Below, piece after piece: positions 1-6,792 of a stretch of DNA of 10,904 bases. Each line of letters begins with the position of its first letter. Position 1 is the stretch's first letter. The DNA comes from Dehalococcoidia bacterium (GTDB lineage: Bacteria > Chloroflexota > Dehalococcoidia > Lucifugimonadales > JAGWBF01). The stretch is taken from assembly GCA_021296015.1 (NCBI GenBank), contig JAGWBG010000044.1:1-10904 (forward strand). Direction: 5' to 3'. The notes under the pieces were generated by a model that made no database searches, was not told where the DNA came from, and saw only the letters and a program-made list of their open reading frames with translations. Both the position numbers and the translations under genes were made by a program.

Positions 1-340
1 ATTCGGCGTAGTCCTCACCTAAGGGGTGGGGTTCCAGCATTTGGAAGAACACGAGGTCCGGCCCACCGTCGGGCTGCGCATAGTTAATGGCGCTGTTGGG
101 AGCCTTCAGCCTGCGGTAGCCTACCACGTGATAGAGGGTGGGCCGATAGCGTGTAAAGTCGAAGAAGTTTCCCGGCCTTGCCAGGATTCCAAGCTCTTTA
201 GCCCCGAAGTGTTGCTCCAGTCGGGCCAGAGTGATGGTGGCCACGCGTCCCACGACTACCCAAGGGCGAATCAAGATGAATCCATGAGGTTCCTTGAGGT
301 CGGGAACCGGCTCGTGCAATTCGAAAGCGCCTATCCTCAT
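1..340 (-). CDS. PAC2 family protein (proteasome assembly chaperone-like), partial, C-terminus outside the window
   Basis: The minus strand from base 340 is open to the window edge and encodes the first 113 residues of a protein starting MRIGAFELHEPVPDL. The segment HFGAKELGILARPGNFFDF at about residues 44-62, followed by TRYRP, resembles PAC2-family proteins of Chloroflexota, which share a fold with archaeal and eukaryotic proteasome assembly chaperones. The bacterial members are probably cytosolic and their role is not established. The ATG at 340 fits the family N-terminus, but I see no good Shine-Dalgarno before it, so translation may be leaderless or weak. It lies 238 bp downstream of the LLM oxidoreductase on the same strand and could have its own promoter. 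Family assignment is from recognition of the sequence pattern, not an alignment. Confidence 0.75.
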   Translation of the reverse strand, partial: MRIGAFELHEPVPDLKEPHGFILIRPWVVVGRVATITLARLEQHFGAKELGILARPGNFFDFTRYRPTLYHVVGYRRLKAPNSAINYAQPDGGPDLVFFQMLEPHPLGEDYAE

Positions 341-578
341 GGTTCTATATTGACAGATAGAAGGGACTTTTTCAACCCCTTGTAGGTATGGTGCCGGTTC
401 TTTAGAAAGTTCCCTCTCCCCTTTGTACGCCTGATGCACGTTGTTATTCCGACTCTGCCTCGCTCACGTCACCCAGAGTGCCCTCTCTGACCCATCCCAG
501 TCGGGTATCACCCCCACCCCGGCCTTCCCTCATTCCTTCGATGTGCATCTGGCGTCTGTGGGGAGATGATGGGGGTGA
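341..578. other. Intergenic region between the PAC2 and LLM genes
   Basis: These 238 bp hold no convincing gene, tRNA or strong terminator. A C-rich, G-poor stretch on the plus strand covers about 480-540. A plus-strand ORF beginning at 478 runs into the LLM gene antisense and shows no family features. Apart from the weak promoter-like boxes at 347-375 I see nothing here. Confidence 0.5.
347..375 (-). promoter_or_regulatory. Possible weak promoter for the PAC2 gene
   Basis: On the minus strand TTGAAA (370-375) is followed after 17 bp by CAATAT (347-352), which keeps the A2, A5 and T6 positions of a -10 box. The ATG is only 6 bases further on, consistent with a leaderless or very short leader transcript and with the absence of a Shine-Dalgarno. 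The match is weak and could be chance. Confidence 0.22.
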
Positions 579-1520
579 TTATTCCACCTGCGGCCTCACG
601 TCTTTGGCGAACCGCTCCATATTCTCCAGTAGCTGCTCCACGCTGTTACCCCCGAACTCGAAGGTGAAGTGCTCTACCCCTACCTGTTGATAGAGAACGA
701 TGTCGGCCCCAATCTCCTCGGTGGTGCCGGCCATCGTGCGCCTTGGTCCGTCGGCGGGGGAATCGAAATGCAGGTCAGTGCTGAAAATCACGTCCACGGC
801 TTCGCGGGGCCGTCCAGCTTTCTCTGTCAGGTCCCGAAGTCGGTCTATCAAGTCGGCCATCTCCTCCGGCTCCAACTCGGCGGGCGGCCTCAAGCCGATG
901 GGCATCCAGCCATCCCCCAGTTGGGCGGCCCGTCTCAGGGCGGCGGGAGTATGCCCGCCTATCCAGATGGGAGGATGAGGGCTTTGGGCAGGCTTGGGGC
1001 TAAATTTAATCCCGGAGAACCTGCCATAGCTGCCCTGGTACTCGGGATCGTCCTTGGTCCATAGCTCCTTGAATATACGAAGGTACTCGTCAGTCACTCT
1101 ACCCCTCTCGGCGAAGGTGTTCAGACCCAGGGTCTTGAACTCCTCTTCCATCCAGCCCACACCCACTCCTAGGATAACTCGCCCTTCGGACATGTAGTCC
1201 AGGGTAGATACTATCTTTGCCGTCAATATCGGCTCCCGGTAGGGTACGACAAGCACGTGGGTACCCAGCTTGATGCGTTGCGTGCAGCCCGCAAGGTATC
1301 CTATTGCCGCCAAAGGCTCACAGTAGGGCAAATCGGCGTCGAAAGGAGATGCTCCTGTGGCGGAGTAAGGGTAAGAGGAAGAGACCTCCGTTGGGATAAT
1401 GATGTGGTCGCTGACCCATGCGTGGTCGAACCCAAGCTCCTCAGCTCGTGTAGCCACTGTACGGAGGTTCTCCGGTGTAGCTAGGGGACCCCGATTGGGG
1501 ATTCTGCATCCGAAAGTCAT
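579..1520 (-). CDS. LLM class flavin/F420-dependent oxidoreductase
   Basis: This 313-aa protein belongs to the luciferase-like monooxygenase superfamily: single-domain TIM-barrel enzymes using F420 or reduced flavin for hydride transfer or monooxygenation. Visible family blocks are AEELGFDHAWVSDHI (26-40), a central LGTHVLVVPYREP (85-97), the signature LGVGVGWMEEEF (117-128), and PPIWIGGHTPAALRRAAQLG (183-202) followed by DGWMP. The length is typical of the subfamily annotated as 'LLM class F420-dependent oxidoreductase' (TIGR03619-like). The ATG at 1520 is set by AGGAGGAG at 1525-1532, 4 bases upstream. The substrate is unknown, and F420 rather than FMN use is a family-based guess. Such genes are often present in many copies in SAR202-type Chloroflexota. 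It is separated from the upstream GGT-like gene by a 219-bp repeat-bearing spacer, so it is probably its own transcription unit. Confidence 0.9.
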   Translation of the reverse strand: MTFGCRIPNRGPLATPENLRTVATRAEELGFDHAWVSDHIIIPTEVSSSYPYSATGASPFDADLPYCEPLAAIGYLAGCTQRIKLGTHVLVVPYREPILTAKIVSTLDYMSEGRVILGVGVGWMEEEFKTLGLNTFAERGRVTDEYLRIFKELWTKDDPEYQGSYGRFSGIKFSPKPAQSPHPPIWIGGHTPAALRRAAQLGDGWMPIGLRPPAELEPEEMADLIDRLRDLTEKAGRPREAVDVIFSTDLHFDSPADGPRRTMAGTTEEIGADIVLYQQVGVEHFTFEFGGNSVEQLLENMERFAKDVRPQVE

Positions 1521-1588
1521 GGCTCTCCTCCTGGCTAGTATTTAGGGAAACTCTGAATAAGTCGGAAAGGGCGGCCTGTCAACCCATC

Positions 1589-1608
1589 ATACTGGCGAAA
1601 GCCAGTAT
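1589..1608. repeat. Perfect 8-bp hairpin with GAAA tetraloop
   Basis: ATACTGGC, loop GAAA, then GCCAGTAT form a perfect stem with a GNRA tetraloop when read on the plus strand. It is the core of the left half of the surrounding repeat. There is no T-tract after either side, so it is not a classical terminator. It could stabilise or process mRNA of the minus-strand operon, or act as a recombination or transposition structure. Confidence 0.6.
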
Positions 1609-1663
1609 CCAGACTCTCCAAATTTCTGGATTCAGGCCCCGTATCGAGTGTAGGGCAGGCTCT

Positions 1664-1682
1664 ACGCCGGAATGGCGTTTTT
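1664..1682 (+). terminator. Terminator-like short hairpin with T5
   Basis: ACGCC (1664-1668), loop GGAAT, GGCGT (1674-1678), with a T5 run covering 1678-1682. The shape is that of a minimal rho-independent terminator reading on the plus strand, but no plus-strand gene lies upstream. It is therefore more likely part of the repeat element, or blocks antisense transcription. The stem is only 5 bp. Confidence 0.25.
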
Positions 1683-1739
1683 CAGAGCTTTCTTGGTTTC
1701 ATTACTCACGCGGTAGGCGAATCGAGGGTGAGGGCAGGT

Positions 1740-3428
1740 TCACCATCCTATTGCGTATCCATCACGTCGTGGGTCGGCCCCGCCCGAGAGCGTGCCCGTG
1801 TCGGGGTCTACCTGAATCATGACCTCGCTTCCAGGTCCGTCCCACTTACCGAGTACATTTAGAGAGTGTCCCTTCTTCCTCAGCCCTTCACGCACGTGCT
1901 CAGGAAAGCGGCTTTCCATCTGTAGCTCGTCATCACAGGTATGTGGAACAGTGGACTCCATCGGATTCTGTGTGTGCCTCCATCGTGGGGCCTCCACTGC
2001 CTCCGCGACGGTCATGCCAAAGTCCAGCACGTGGGTGATTACCTGTAGGTTCGTCTGTACCTGGGTATCGGCGCCGGGAGTGCCACAGACCAGCACCAGA
2101 CCGTTGGACGATGGCTCAAAGACCATCACCGGGTTCATGGTATGGCGAACTCGCTTGCCGGGCTGCAGGTAGTTGACATGGTTCGGGTCCAGGTGCCAGT
2201 AGGTCATGCGGTTATTGAGCAGCACTCCGGTGTCCTCCGCAATGAGGCTGGAACCCCAGGCGCTCTGGATACTCTGGAGTTGGCACACGGCGTTGCCCCA
2301 GCGGTCCACGACACAGAAGCAGGTCGTGTCTTCCCGTTCCGAGAATACCCCGGCCTTTCGCCTTTTCTGCCCTCCGTCCTGATGCCTCCGGGGATCACCC
2401 TCACGAACGTTCTCGACGGCACGGTCGGGGTTAATCAGCCTGGCACGTTCCCTGGCGTAGTCCCTGGAGAGCAGACCTGCAATGGGCACGTCCACGAACT
2501 CTGGGTCGGCGACGTAGGCTTCTCGGTCGGCGAAAGCCAGCTTCTTGGCTTCCACCATGCAGTGGATGCTCTCTGTCGTGTTGCATCCCAGGGATTTCAG
2601 GTCCAGGGTATCCATCATCGCAAGCTCTTGGAGCAGCACATGGCCGCTGGAGTTGGGTGGCGCCTCGTATACGGTATGACCCCGGTAGGTAGTTGATATT
2701 GGCTCCTGCCACCGACAATGGTTATCGGCCAGGTCTTTCAGAGTAAGGATGCCGCCCTGCTCGTTGCTGAACCGGACGATGGAGCGTGCGGTCTTCCCCT
2801 TATAGAAGGCATCCCGCCCCTCCTCGGCGATGTCCCGGAAGGTGCGCGCCAGGTCTTTCTGATAGAGAATCTCACCTGCCGTCAGGGGACGGCCGTCCCT
2901 GGTGAACACCGCCCTGGACGTTGGGAACTGTTGGAGCATTGGGTCAGCGGAGATGGCCCTGGCCACCACGTGGCTTACGGGGAAGCCATTGTCAGCAAGG
3001 TCAATGGCCGGGTCCAGAACGTCACCCCATTTCAGCGTTCCATATTTTTCGTGGCAGGCTGCCCATCCGTCCAGCAGGCCCGGCACTGATACCGAGAGGA
3101 TTCCCTTCATGGGAATTCCCTCGGAAATGTAACGCTCCCTGGTGGCGGCGTAGGGTGCTGCGCCGGTGGCGTTGACCACCTTGATCTCGTTGCTCTGCTT
3201 CCGGTAGACCATGATGAACCCGTCGCCGCCGATGCCAGACATCAGAGGCTCCACCACGTTGAGGGCCGCACCAATAGCGACCGCTGCGTCCACAGCATTG
3301 CCACCCCTCTGCAATACCCTCATGCCTGCCTGGGACGCCAGTGGATGCCCTGAACAGACCATGCCGTTGCGACCCATAACCACAGGCCGGTAGGAATCAT
3401 GATTGACGCCATGGGGGGACTCCGACAT
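1740..3428 (-). CDS. Gamma-glutamyltransferase-like Ntn-hydrolase (substrate probably not gamma-glutamyl)
   Basis: This 562-aa protein has the full gamma-glutamyltranspeptidase fold: SGIGGDGF (64-71), SVSVPGLLDGW (112-122), DPAIDLADNGFPVS (139-152), APPNSSGHVLLQ (256-267), TTCFCVVD (368-375) and GGADPRRDGYAIGW (549-562). The family matures by autocleavage before a Thr that becomes the nucleophile, here T368 after D367. By motif alignment, residues that bind the gamma-glutamyl group in E. coli GGT are changed: R114 to T88, N411 to Q388, D433 to Y410, S462/S463 to H429/T430. Another amide or peptide-like substrate is therefore likely. No signal peptide is visible, unlike periplasmic GGTs, so it is probably cytosolic. 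The ATG at 3428 is chosen because AAGGAGG lies 8 bases upstream; a TTG at 3476 would overlap the upstream gene and has no comparable site. It sits 32 bp behind the B12/radical-SAM-fold gene, probably in one operon. Confidence 0.9.
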   Translation of the reverse strand: MSESPHGVNHDSYRPVVMGRNGMVCSGHPLASQAGMRVLQRGGNAVDAAVAIGAALNVVEPLMSGIGGDGFIMVYRKQSNEIKVVNATGAAPYAATRERYISEGIPMKGILSVSVPGLLDGWAACHEKYGTLKWGDVLDPAIDLADNGFPVSHVVARAISADPMLQQFPTSRAVFTRDGRPLTAGEILYQKDLARTFRDIAEEGRDAFYKGKTARSIVRFSNEQGGILTLKDLADNHCRWQEPISTTYRGHTVYEAPPNSSGHVLLQELAMMDTLDLKSLGCNTTESIHCMVEAKKLAFADREAYVADPEFVDVPIAGLLSRDYARERARLINPDRAVENVREGDPRRHQDGGQKRRKAGVFSEREDTTCFCVVDRWGNAVCQLQSIQSAWGSSLIAEDTGVLLNNRMTYWHLDPNHVNYLQPGKRVRHTMNPVMVFEPSSNGLVLVCGTPGADTQVQTNLQVITHVLDFGMTVAEAVEAPRWRHTQNPMESTVPHTCDDELQMESRFPEHVREGLRKKGHSLNVLGKWDGPGSEVMIQVDPDTGTLSGGADPRRDGYAIGW

Positions 3429-3460
3429 AGTTGGCCTCCTTTTCCCGGGAGGGAGCTGTC

Positions 3461-4762
3461 CTAGAACAGGTTCCAACGGGGGTTCCGGGCCGCCTCTGCC
3501 TCGAGATAGTCAACAATCCAGTCCTTGACCGCCTCTTCTATGTAGAAGACGGGCCGGATGAGTTGGCTCTCGTCGGCGATAAGGCCCTCCTGAAGCGCCA
3601 GTTGGGACACGGGTGTGCCGGGCATCACTCGCACGCCTATGCGCAGGTTAGCCATCGCCGGTTGCAAGCTCCGCAGAAAGGCCAGCTTACTCTCCACCGT
3701 CTCTCGTGTCTCTCCGGGCTCTCCAAAGTATTGGGAGATGGTGTAGTGAAGCCCACCGTCTTCGCAGAGGCGACCCACTTCCCGGAGCGGTCCAAAGCGG
3801 GCCTCAATATCCGTCGTCTCGTCGTCATGGCCGCCAATCCCAGCCATAATTACCAGGCTACATCCGGCGCGCTTCATTAGGCCAATTATTTCTGCATCGC
3901 AAGCCTGGGGGATTGGAGCCAGGCAGGTGTTCCAGTGGAGTTTCAGGTCGGCCTCAATTAAGGACTGGCACAGAGACTTGGCATGGGGCAGGGGTATATT
4001 GAAACTGTTGTCTATAAAGAAGACCTTGCGGAGCCCGAAACGCTGCTTCATCTCTCGGGCTTCATCCACCACACCCTCGATGGGTCTGATAACCCGCCAG
4101 GCGTCGCCCCCGGACTCCTCGTTATAGGTGTTAGCCGTAGGGTAGCTGAAGCTGCCCAGTTTGGTGAGGATTGCGATGCCGAACCCCGCCTGCCTGTACT
4201 TGGCCATGTCCAACTCTTCCAGGCGAGGAGGCCGGGGAAAGGCGGAGGACGCCTGTTGCTCCTGGACTATTATCTCATCACCCCTACGGTAGACCAGGCC
4301 GGATAGGTCATCGCAGGGCTTCCCCTCTTCCAGGCGGTCCGCCAGTTGGGCGAAGGTCTCGCCGGCATCCCCGGCGATGCCCAGGTCCGGCTCGACGAAC
4401 CCGAAGCACTCCCTAGGAAGGATACTGAAAGCGGGACCCCCACACACGATGGGGGCACGGGTGATGCTCCGAATGCGTTGGACCACCTCTCTACTGACGG
4501 GCAGCGCCCACTGGGGGTCCAGGTAGCTCTGATTGTCCAGGTTGCGGATGGAGATGCCGATGAGGTCCGGCTGGTATTCTCTGACTATACTCTCGGTATC
4601 GGCCAGGTAGTCGGTGGAGAACATCAAGTCCAGGACCTTTATGGTATGACGGTTGGGGTCCAGGTGACCTGCCACGTAGGCCAGACCAATGGGCAAGGGT
4701 CTCGCTTCCATGCGGCTCATAAGCTGATGGTGACGGTTAGTTGCTATCAGCAGAATTCTCAT
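3461..4762 (-). CDS. B12-binding / radical-SAM-fold protein lacking the CxxxCxxC cluster motif
   Basis: The 433-aa product has the layout of class B cobalamin-dependent radical SAM proteins. An N-terminal B12-binding Rossmann domain (about 1-150) shows RPLPIGLAYVAGHL (21-34) and APIVCGGPAFS (103-113). A TIM-barrel region (about 195-400) includes RKVFFIDNSFNIP (245-257), EIIGLMKRAGC (291-301), FGEPGETRETVE (346-357) and VMPGTP (379-384). The cluster segment, normally G-C-x3-C-x2-C, reads GSFSYPTAN (203-211), so the Cys positions are S204, P208 and N211. The usual GIESGS is GIGGHD (308-313). No other Cys triad is visible, so canonical radical SAM chemistry is unlikely. The ATG at 4762 follows CCAAGGAGCG, 6 bases from the AAGGAG; an in-frame TTG at 4843 adds 27 residues before the natural B12-domain start. 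It leads the minus-strand operon with the GGT-like gene. Confidence 0.85.
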   Translation of the reverse strand: MRILLIATNRHHQLMSRMEARPLPIGLAYVAGHLDPNRHTIKVLDLMFSTDYLADTESIVREYQPDLIGISIRNLDNQSYLDPQWALPVSREVVQRIRSITRAPIVCGGPAFSILPRECFGFVEPDLGIAGDAGETFAQLADRLEEGKPCDDLSGLVYRRGDEIIVQEQQASSAFPRPPRLEELDMAKYRQAGFGIAILTKLGSFSYPTANTYNEESGGDAWRVIRPIEGVVDEAREMKQRFGLRKVFFIDNSFNIPLPHAKSLCQSLIEADLKLHWNTCLAPIPQACDAEIIGLMKRAGCSLVIMAGIGGHDDETTDIEARFGPLREVGRLCEDGGLHYTISQYFGEPGETRETVESKLAFLRSLQPAMANLRIGVRVMPGTPVSQLALQEGLIADESQLIRPVFYIEEAVKDWIVDYLEAEAARNPRWNLF

Positions 4763-4811
4763 GGTACGCTCCTTGGGTAGACGAGGCGGTAGCCGTGGAT
4801 GCACGACCATC

Positions 4812-4839
4812 TTGAAGGGTAACATACCATAGTTGTAAG
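4812..4839 (+). promoter_or_regulatory. Possible sigma70-type promoter for the small gene
   Basis: In the 102-bp divergent gap TTGAAG (4812-4817), a 16-bp spacer and TGTAAG (4834-4839) point toward the gene starting at 4865. A start site near 4846 would leave a leader of about 20 bases, including AAGGAGG at 4851-4857. The -10 match is only four of six. A small inverted repeat, GGTAACATACC (4818-4828), lies in the spacer. Confidence 0.3.
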
Positions 4840-4864
4840 CCAATGGGAAGAAGGAGGCGTAAAG

Positions 4865-5110
4865 GTGGCGGATGACATCATTGGTATGCGAGAAATGATC
4901 GCTATCTTCAGTGTCACCGATGAGTACGGGGTTGACCGTGAGCAGATTAGCGTTCCCCTGGGAAAGGAGGACCCCGGAGTGGTAAGAAGGCTGGACACCG
5001 GAGAGGTCGAAATCGTGGTGCCTTTGACAGTTCCCATCGAGGAATGGCGGGATACTCTGGAGAACGGCCTGAAAGCCCTTGGTTTCGTTCCCATAGAAGA
5101 GGAGGACTGA
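4865..5110 (+). CDS. Small acidic hypothetical protein (81 aa)
   Basis: This short gene begins with GTG at 4865, placed 7 bases after AAGGAGG (4851-4857), and ends with TGA. I do not recognise the product. It has no Cys, no membrane segment and no signal peptide, and is rich in Asp and Glu, with an IEEED tail. The pattern suggests a compact beta-rich N-terminal part (AIFSVTDEYG, then EVEIVVPLTVPIEEW) and a C-terminal helix (EEWRDTLENGLKALGF). It is divergent from the B12/radical-SAM-fold gene and 91 bp upstream of the GMC gene, which seems to have its own -10 box. Its strong ribosome site and clean fit between neighbours support a real gene; function is unknown. Confidence 0.7.
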   Translation: MADDIIGMREMIAIFSVTDEYGVDREQISVPLGKEDPGVVRRLDTGEVEIVVPLTVPIEEWRDTLENGLKALGFVPIEEED

Positions 5111-5164
5111 CAGGTAAGCATGGTCTCCCTACTGGTTCGGGTGTCCCCCCTGTCCCTGACGTTG

Positions 5165-5170
5165 TATAAT
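5165..5170 (+). promoter_or_regulatory. Perfect TATAAT -10 box upstream of the GMC gene
   Basis: TATAAT at 5165-5170 stands in the 91-bp gap between the small gene and the GMC gene, 31 bases before the GMC ATG and ahead of the GGAGG ribosome site at 5190-5194. A start near 5177 would give a leader of about 25 bases. No good -35 box is found 16-18 bp upstream, where the sequence is a C-rich run (TGTCCC at 5142-5147). The promoter may therefore need an activator, or the box may be chance. Confidence 0.45.
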
Positions 5171-5201
5171 TACTGGAGCTACTAAACACGGAGGATAATT
5201 C

Positions 5202-6749
5202 ATGCAATATGACTGTATTGTCATCGGAGCCGGGTCAGCGGGGGCGGCCCTGGCTACCCGTATTTCCGAGGATCCGGACCGGTCCGTACTGTTACTGGAG
5301 GCCGGACCGGATTATCCCGACTTCGAGCGGCTGCCCGATGACCTGAAAGAGGGAAACAACGTGTGGAGGTCGGCCTATGGCCCCCACAACTGGGGCTACG
5401 TGGGCACTGGCACCCCGGAGCAGTCCGAGCCGGTCCAGATTCCCAGGGGTAGGGTGACGGGAGGCTCCAGCGCCATCAACGGCCAGGTCCTCTTCCGTGG
5501 CGTCCCCCAGGACTACGATAACTGGGCGGCTTGGGGCAACGACGAGTGGGCCTTTATCAAGGTACTTCCCCATTTCCGAAAGATGGAAACCGACCTGGAC
5601 TTTGGAGGAGATTTCCACGGCTCTGATGGCCCCATTCCCGTGCGTCGCTACAAACGAGAGGAATGGCTGCCCCACTGCAGGGCCTTTTATGACGCCTGCC
5701 TGGCAGAGGGATTCCCCGAATCGCCCGACCAGAACAGCCCTGACGCTACCGGCATCTCGCCCAGGCCACTGAACAACCGCAACGGCATTCGGATTAGCAC
5801 TGCTCTTGCCTATATTGATATGGCCCGGCACAGGCTTAACCTGACCATCAGGGCCAACGTTACCGCAAGGCGGATACTGTTTGAAGGTAACCGGGCGGTG
5901 GCTGTAGAAGTGGAGAGCGATGGGGAGATTTTCACCGTAGAGGGTCGTCAGATAGTGGTAAGCAGCGGTGCCATAGCGTCGCCCCAGCTTCTGATGCTCT
6001 CCGGCGTGGGGCCGGCAGAACACCTGAGAAGCCTGGGCATAGATGTGGTACACGACCTCCCGGGTGTGGGCCAGAACCTGCGAGACCATCCTTCCGTGTT
6101 TATCCTGTTCCGTGCGACTGGGGAGCCGCCGGACCTTTCCGCCCCCGCCGTTCAGGTGGCCCTACGGTTTACCGTGGAAGGCTCCAATACTCCCAATGAC
6201 ATGTCCATCAGCCCCATGCTGATGACCAGCGAGCACCGGCCCCATGGTGTGGGTATCAATGATGACAGCAACTACTTCGGCATGAGCATGGGTCTCCAGA
6301 ACGCCTCCACCTCCGGGGAGTTGAAGCTCTCCTCTGTGGACCCCCATGTCCATCCCCTGCTGAATTATCGGTATCTCTCGGACCCCTGGGACCTGGAGCG
6401 AGTACGCAAGGCCGTGCGATTCGCGGTGAGGCTGGCCGAAAACCCCGCGTTCAAAGACGTGGTCATAGAGAGGGTCTTCCCCTCTGATGAAGACCTGAAC
6501 TCCCATGAGCTTCTGAACAAATGGATACTGAGAAATGTAGGCACCCAGCATCACTCTTCGGGCACCTGCAAGATGGGTCAGGCGTCGGACCCCATGGCTG
6601 TTGTTGACCAGTATGGCCGGGTGCATGGGCTGGAGGGGTTGCGGGTAGCGGACGCCTCGATAATGCCCGACGTAATCAGGGCCAATACCAACGCTACCAC
6701 AATTATGATTGGCGAGCGAATAGCGGACTGGATTAAGGAAGGCAAGTAG
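5202..6749 (+). CDS. GMC family FAD-dependent oxidoreductase (alcohol/choline dehydrogenase-like)
   Basis: The 515-aa product is a complete glucose-methanol-choline family flavoenzyme. FAD binding is shown by GAGSAG (9-14) and the ribose-binding Glu in LLLEAG (E33). GMC signature 1 is GRVTGGSSAINGQVLFRG (83-100) and signature 2 is GAIASPQLLMLSGVG (256-270). The C-terminal active site has HHSSGTCKMG (450-459), with H451 aligned to the catalytic base, and NTNATTIMIGE (495-505), with N497 as second active-site residue. This gives a His-Asn pair as in choline oxidase. It likely oxidises a primary or secondary alcohol to aldehyde or ketone; oxidase versus dehydrogenase cannot be told apart. There is no signal peptide or Tat motif, so it is cytosolic. 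ATG 5202 follows GGAGG (5190-5194). It is 43 bp upstream of the Gfo/Idh/MocA gene, likely in one operon. Confidence 0.95.
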   Translation: MQYDCIVIGAGSAGAALATRISEDPDRSVLLLEAGPDYPDFERLPDDLKEGNNVWRSAYGPHNWGYVGTGTPEQSEPVQIPRGRVTGGSSAINGQVLFRGVPQDYDNWAAWGNDEWAFIKVLPHFRKMETDLDFGGDFHGSDGPIPVRRYKREEWLPHCRAFYDACLAEGFPESPDQNSPDATGISPRPLNNRNGIRISTALAYIDMARHRLNLTIRANVTARRILFEGNRAVAVEVESDGEIFTVEGRQIVVSSGAIASPQLLMLSGVGPAEHLRSLGIDVVHDLPGVGQNLRDHPSVFILFRATGEPPDLSAPAVQVALRFTVEGSNTPNDMSISPMLMTSEHRPHGVGINDDSNYFGMSMGLQNASTSGELKLSSVDPHVHPLLNYRYLSDPWDLERVRKAVRFAVRLAENPAFKDVVIERVFPSDEDLNSHELLNKWILRNVGTQHHSSGTCKMGQASDPMAVVDQYGRVHGLEGLRVADASIMPDVIRANTNATTIMIGERIADWIKEGK

Positions 6750-6792
6750 ACCCATGAGAGTTGCATTACGTTGAATTACAAGGAGGGTTCTA

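Larger units (their letters stand above)
1548..1690. repeat. Palindromic dispersed-repeat or MITE-like element
   Basis: The spacer between the LLM and GGT-like genes is built from nested inverted repeats. Outer ends AAACTCTGAATAA (1548-1560) and the reverse complement of 1678-1690, AAGCTCTGAAAAA, match at 11 of 13 positions. Inside lie a perfect hairpin (1589-1608), a second inverted repeat ATCCAGA/TCTGGAT (1607-1613 and 1625-1631) and a third hairpin (1664-1678). The left and right halves are roughly mirror images, each with a GGCG-type hairpin next to a TCCAGA arm. This resembles the widespread intergenic elements of the form 'CATTCCGGCGAAAGCCGGAATCC', but copy number cannot be judged from one window. 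No clear target-site duplication is seen, and no transposase is present. Confidence 0.5.

Noticed and set aside
26..385. Plus-strand ORF of 119 codons at the left edge
   Set aside because: The opposite strand gives the PAC2-like sequence, a far better match to a known family.
2142..2696. Plus-strand ORF (184 codons) inside the GGT-like gene
   Set aside because: It is a shadow of the well-supported minus-strand Ntn-hydrolase.
3429..3476. Upstream TTG start (3476) for the GGT-like gene
   Set aside because: It would overlap the upstream gene and lacks a Shine-Dalgarno, whereas ATG 3428 has AAGGAGG at good spacing.
4763..4843. Upstream in-frame TTG/ATG starts (4843, 4825, 4810) for the B12/radical-SAM-fold gene
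   Set aside because: The B12 domain naturally begins at MRILLIA, and ATG 4762 has AAGGAG 6 bases upstream. The extension has no such site.
5292..6089. Long minus-strand ORF (265 codons) opposite the GMC gene
   Set aside because: It lies wholly antisense to a clear GMC oxidoreductase with all its motifs. Its product shows no family pattern and it has no plausible ribosome site context.
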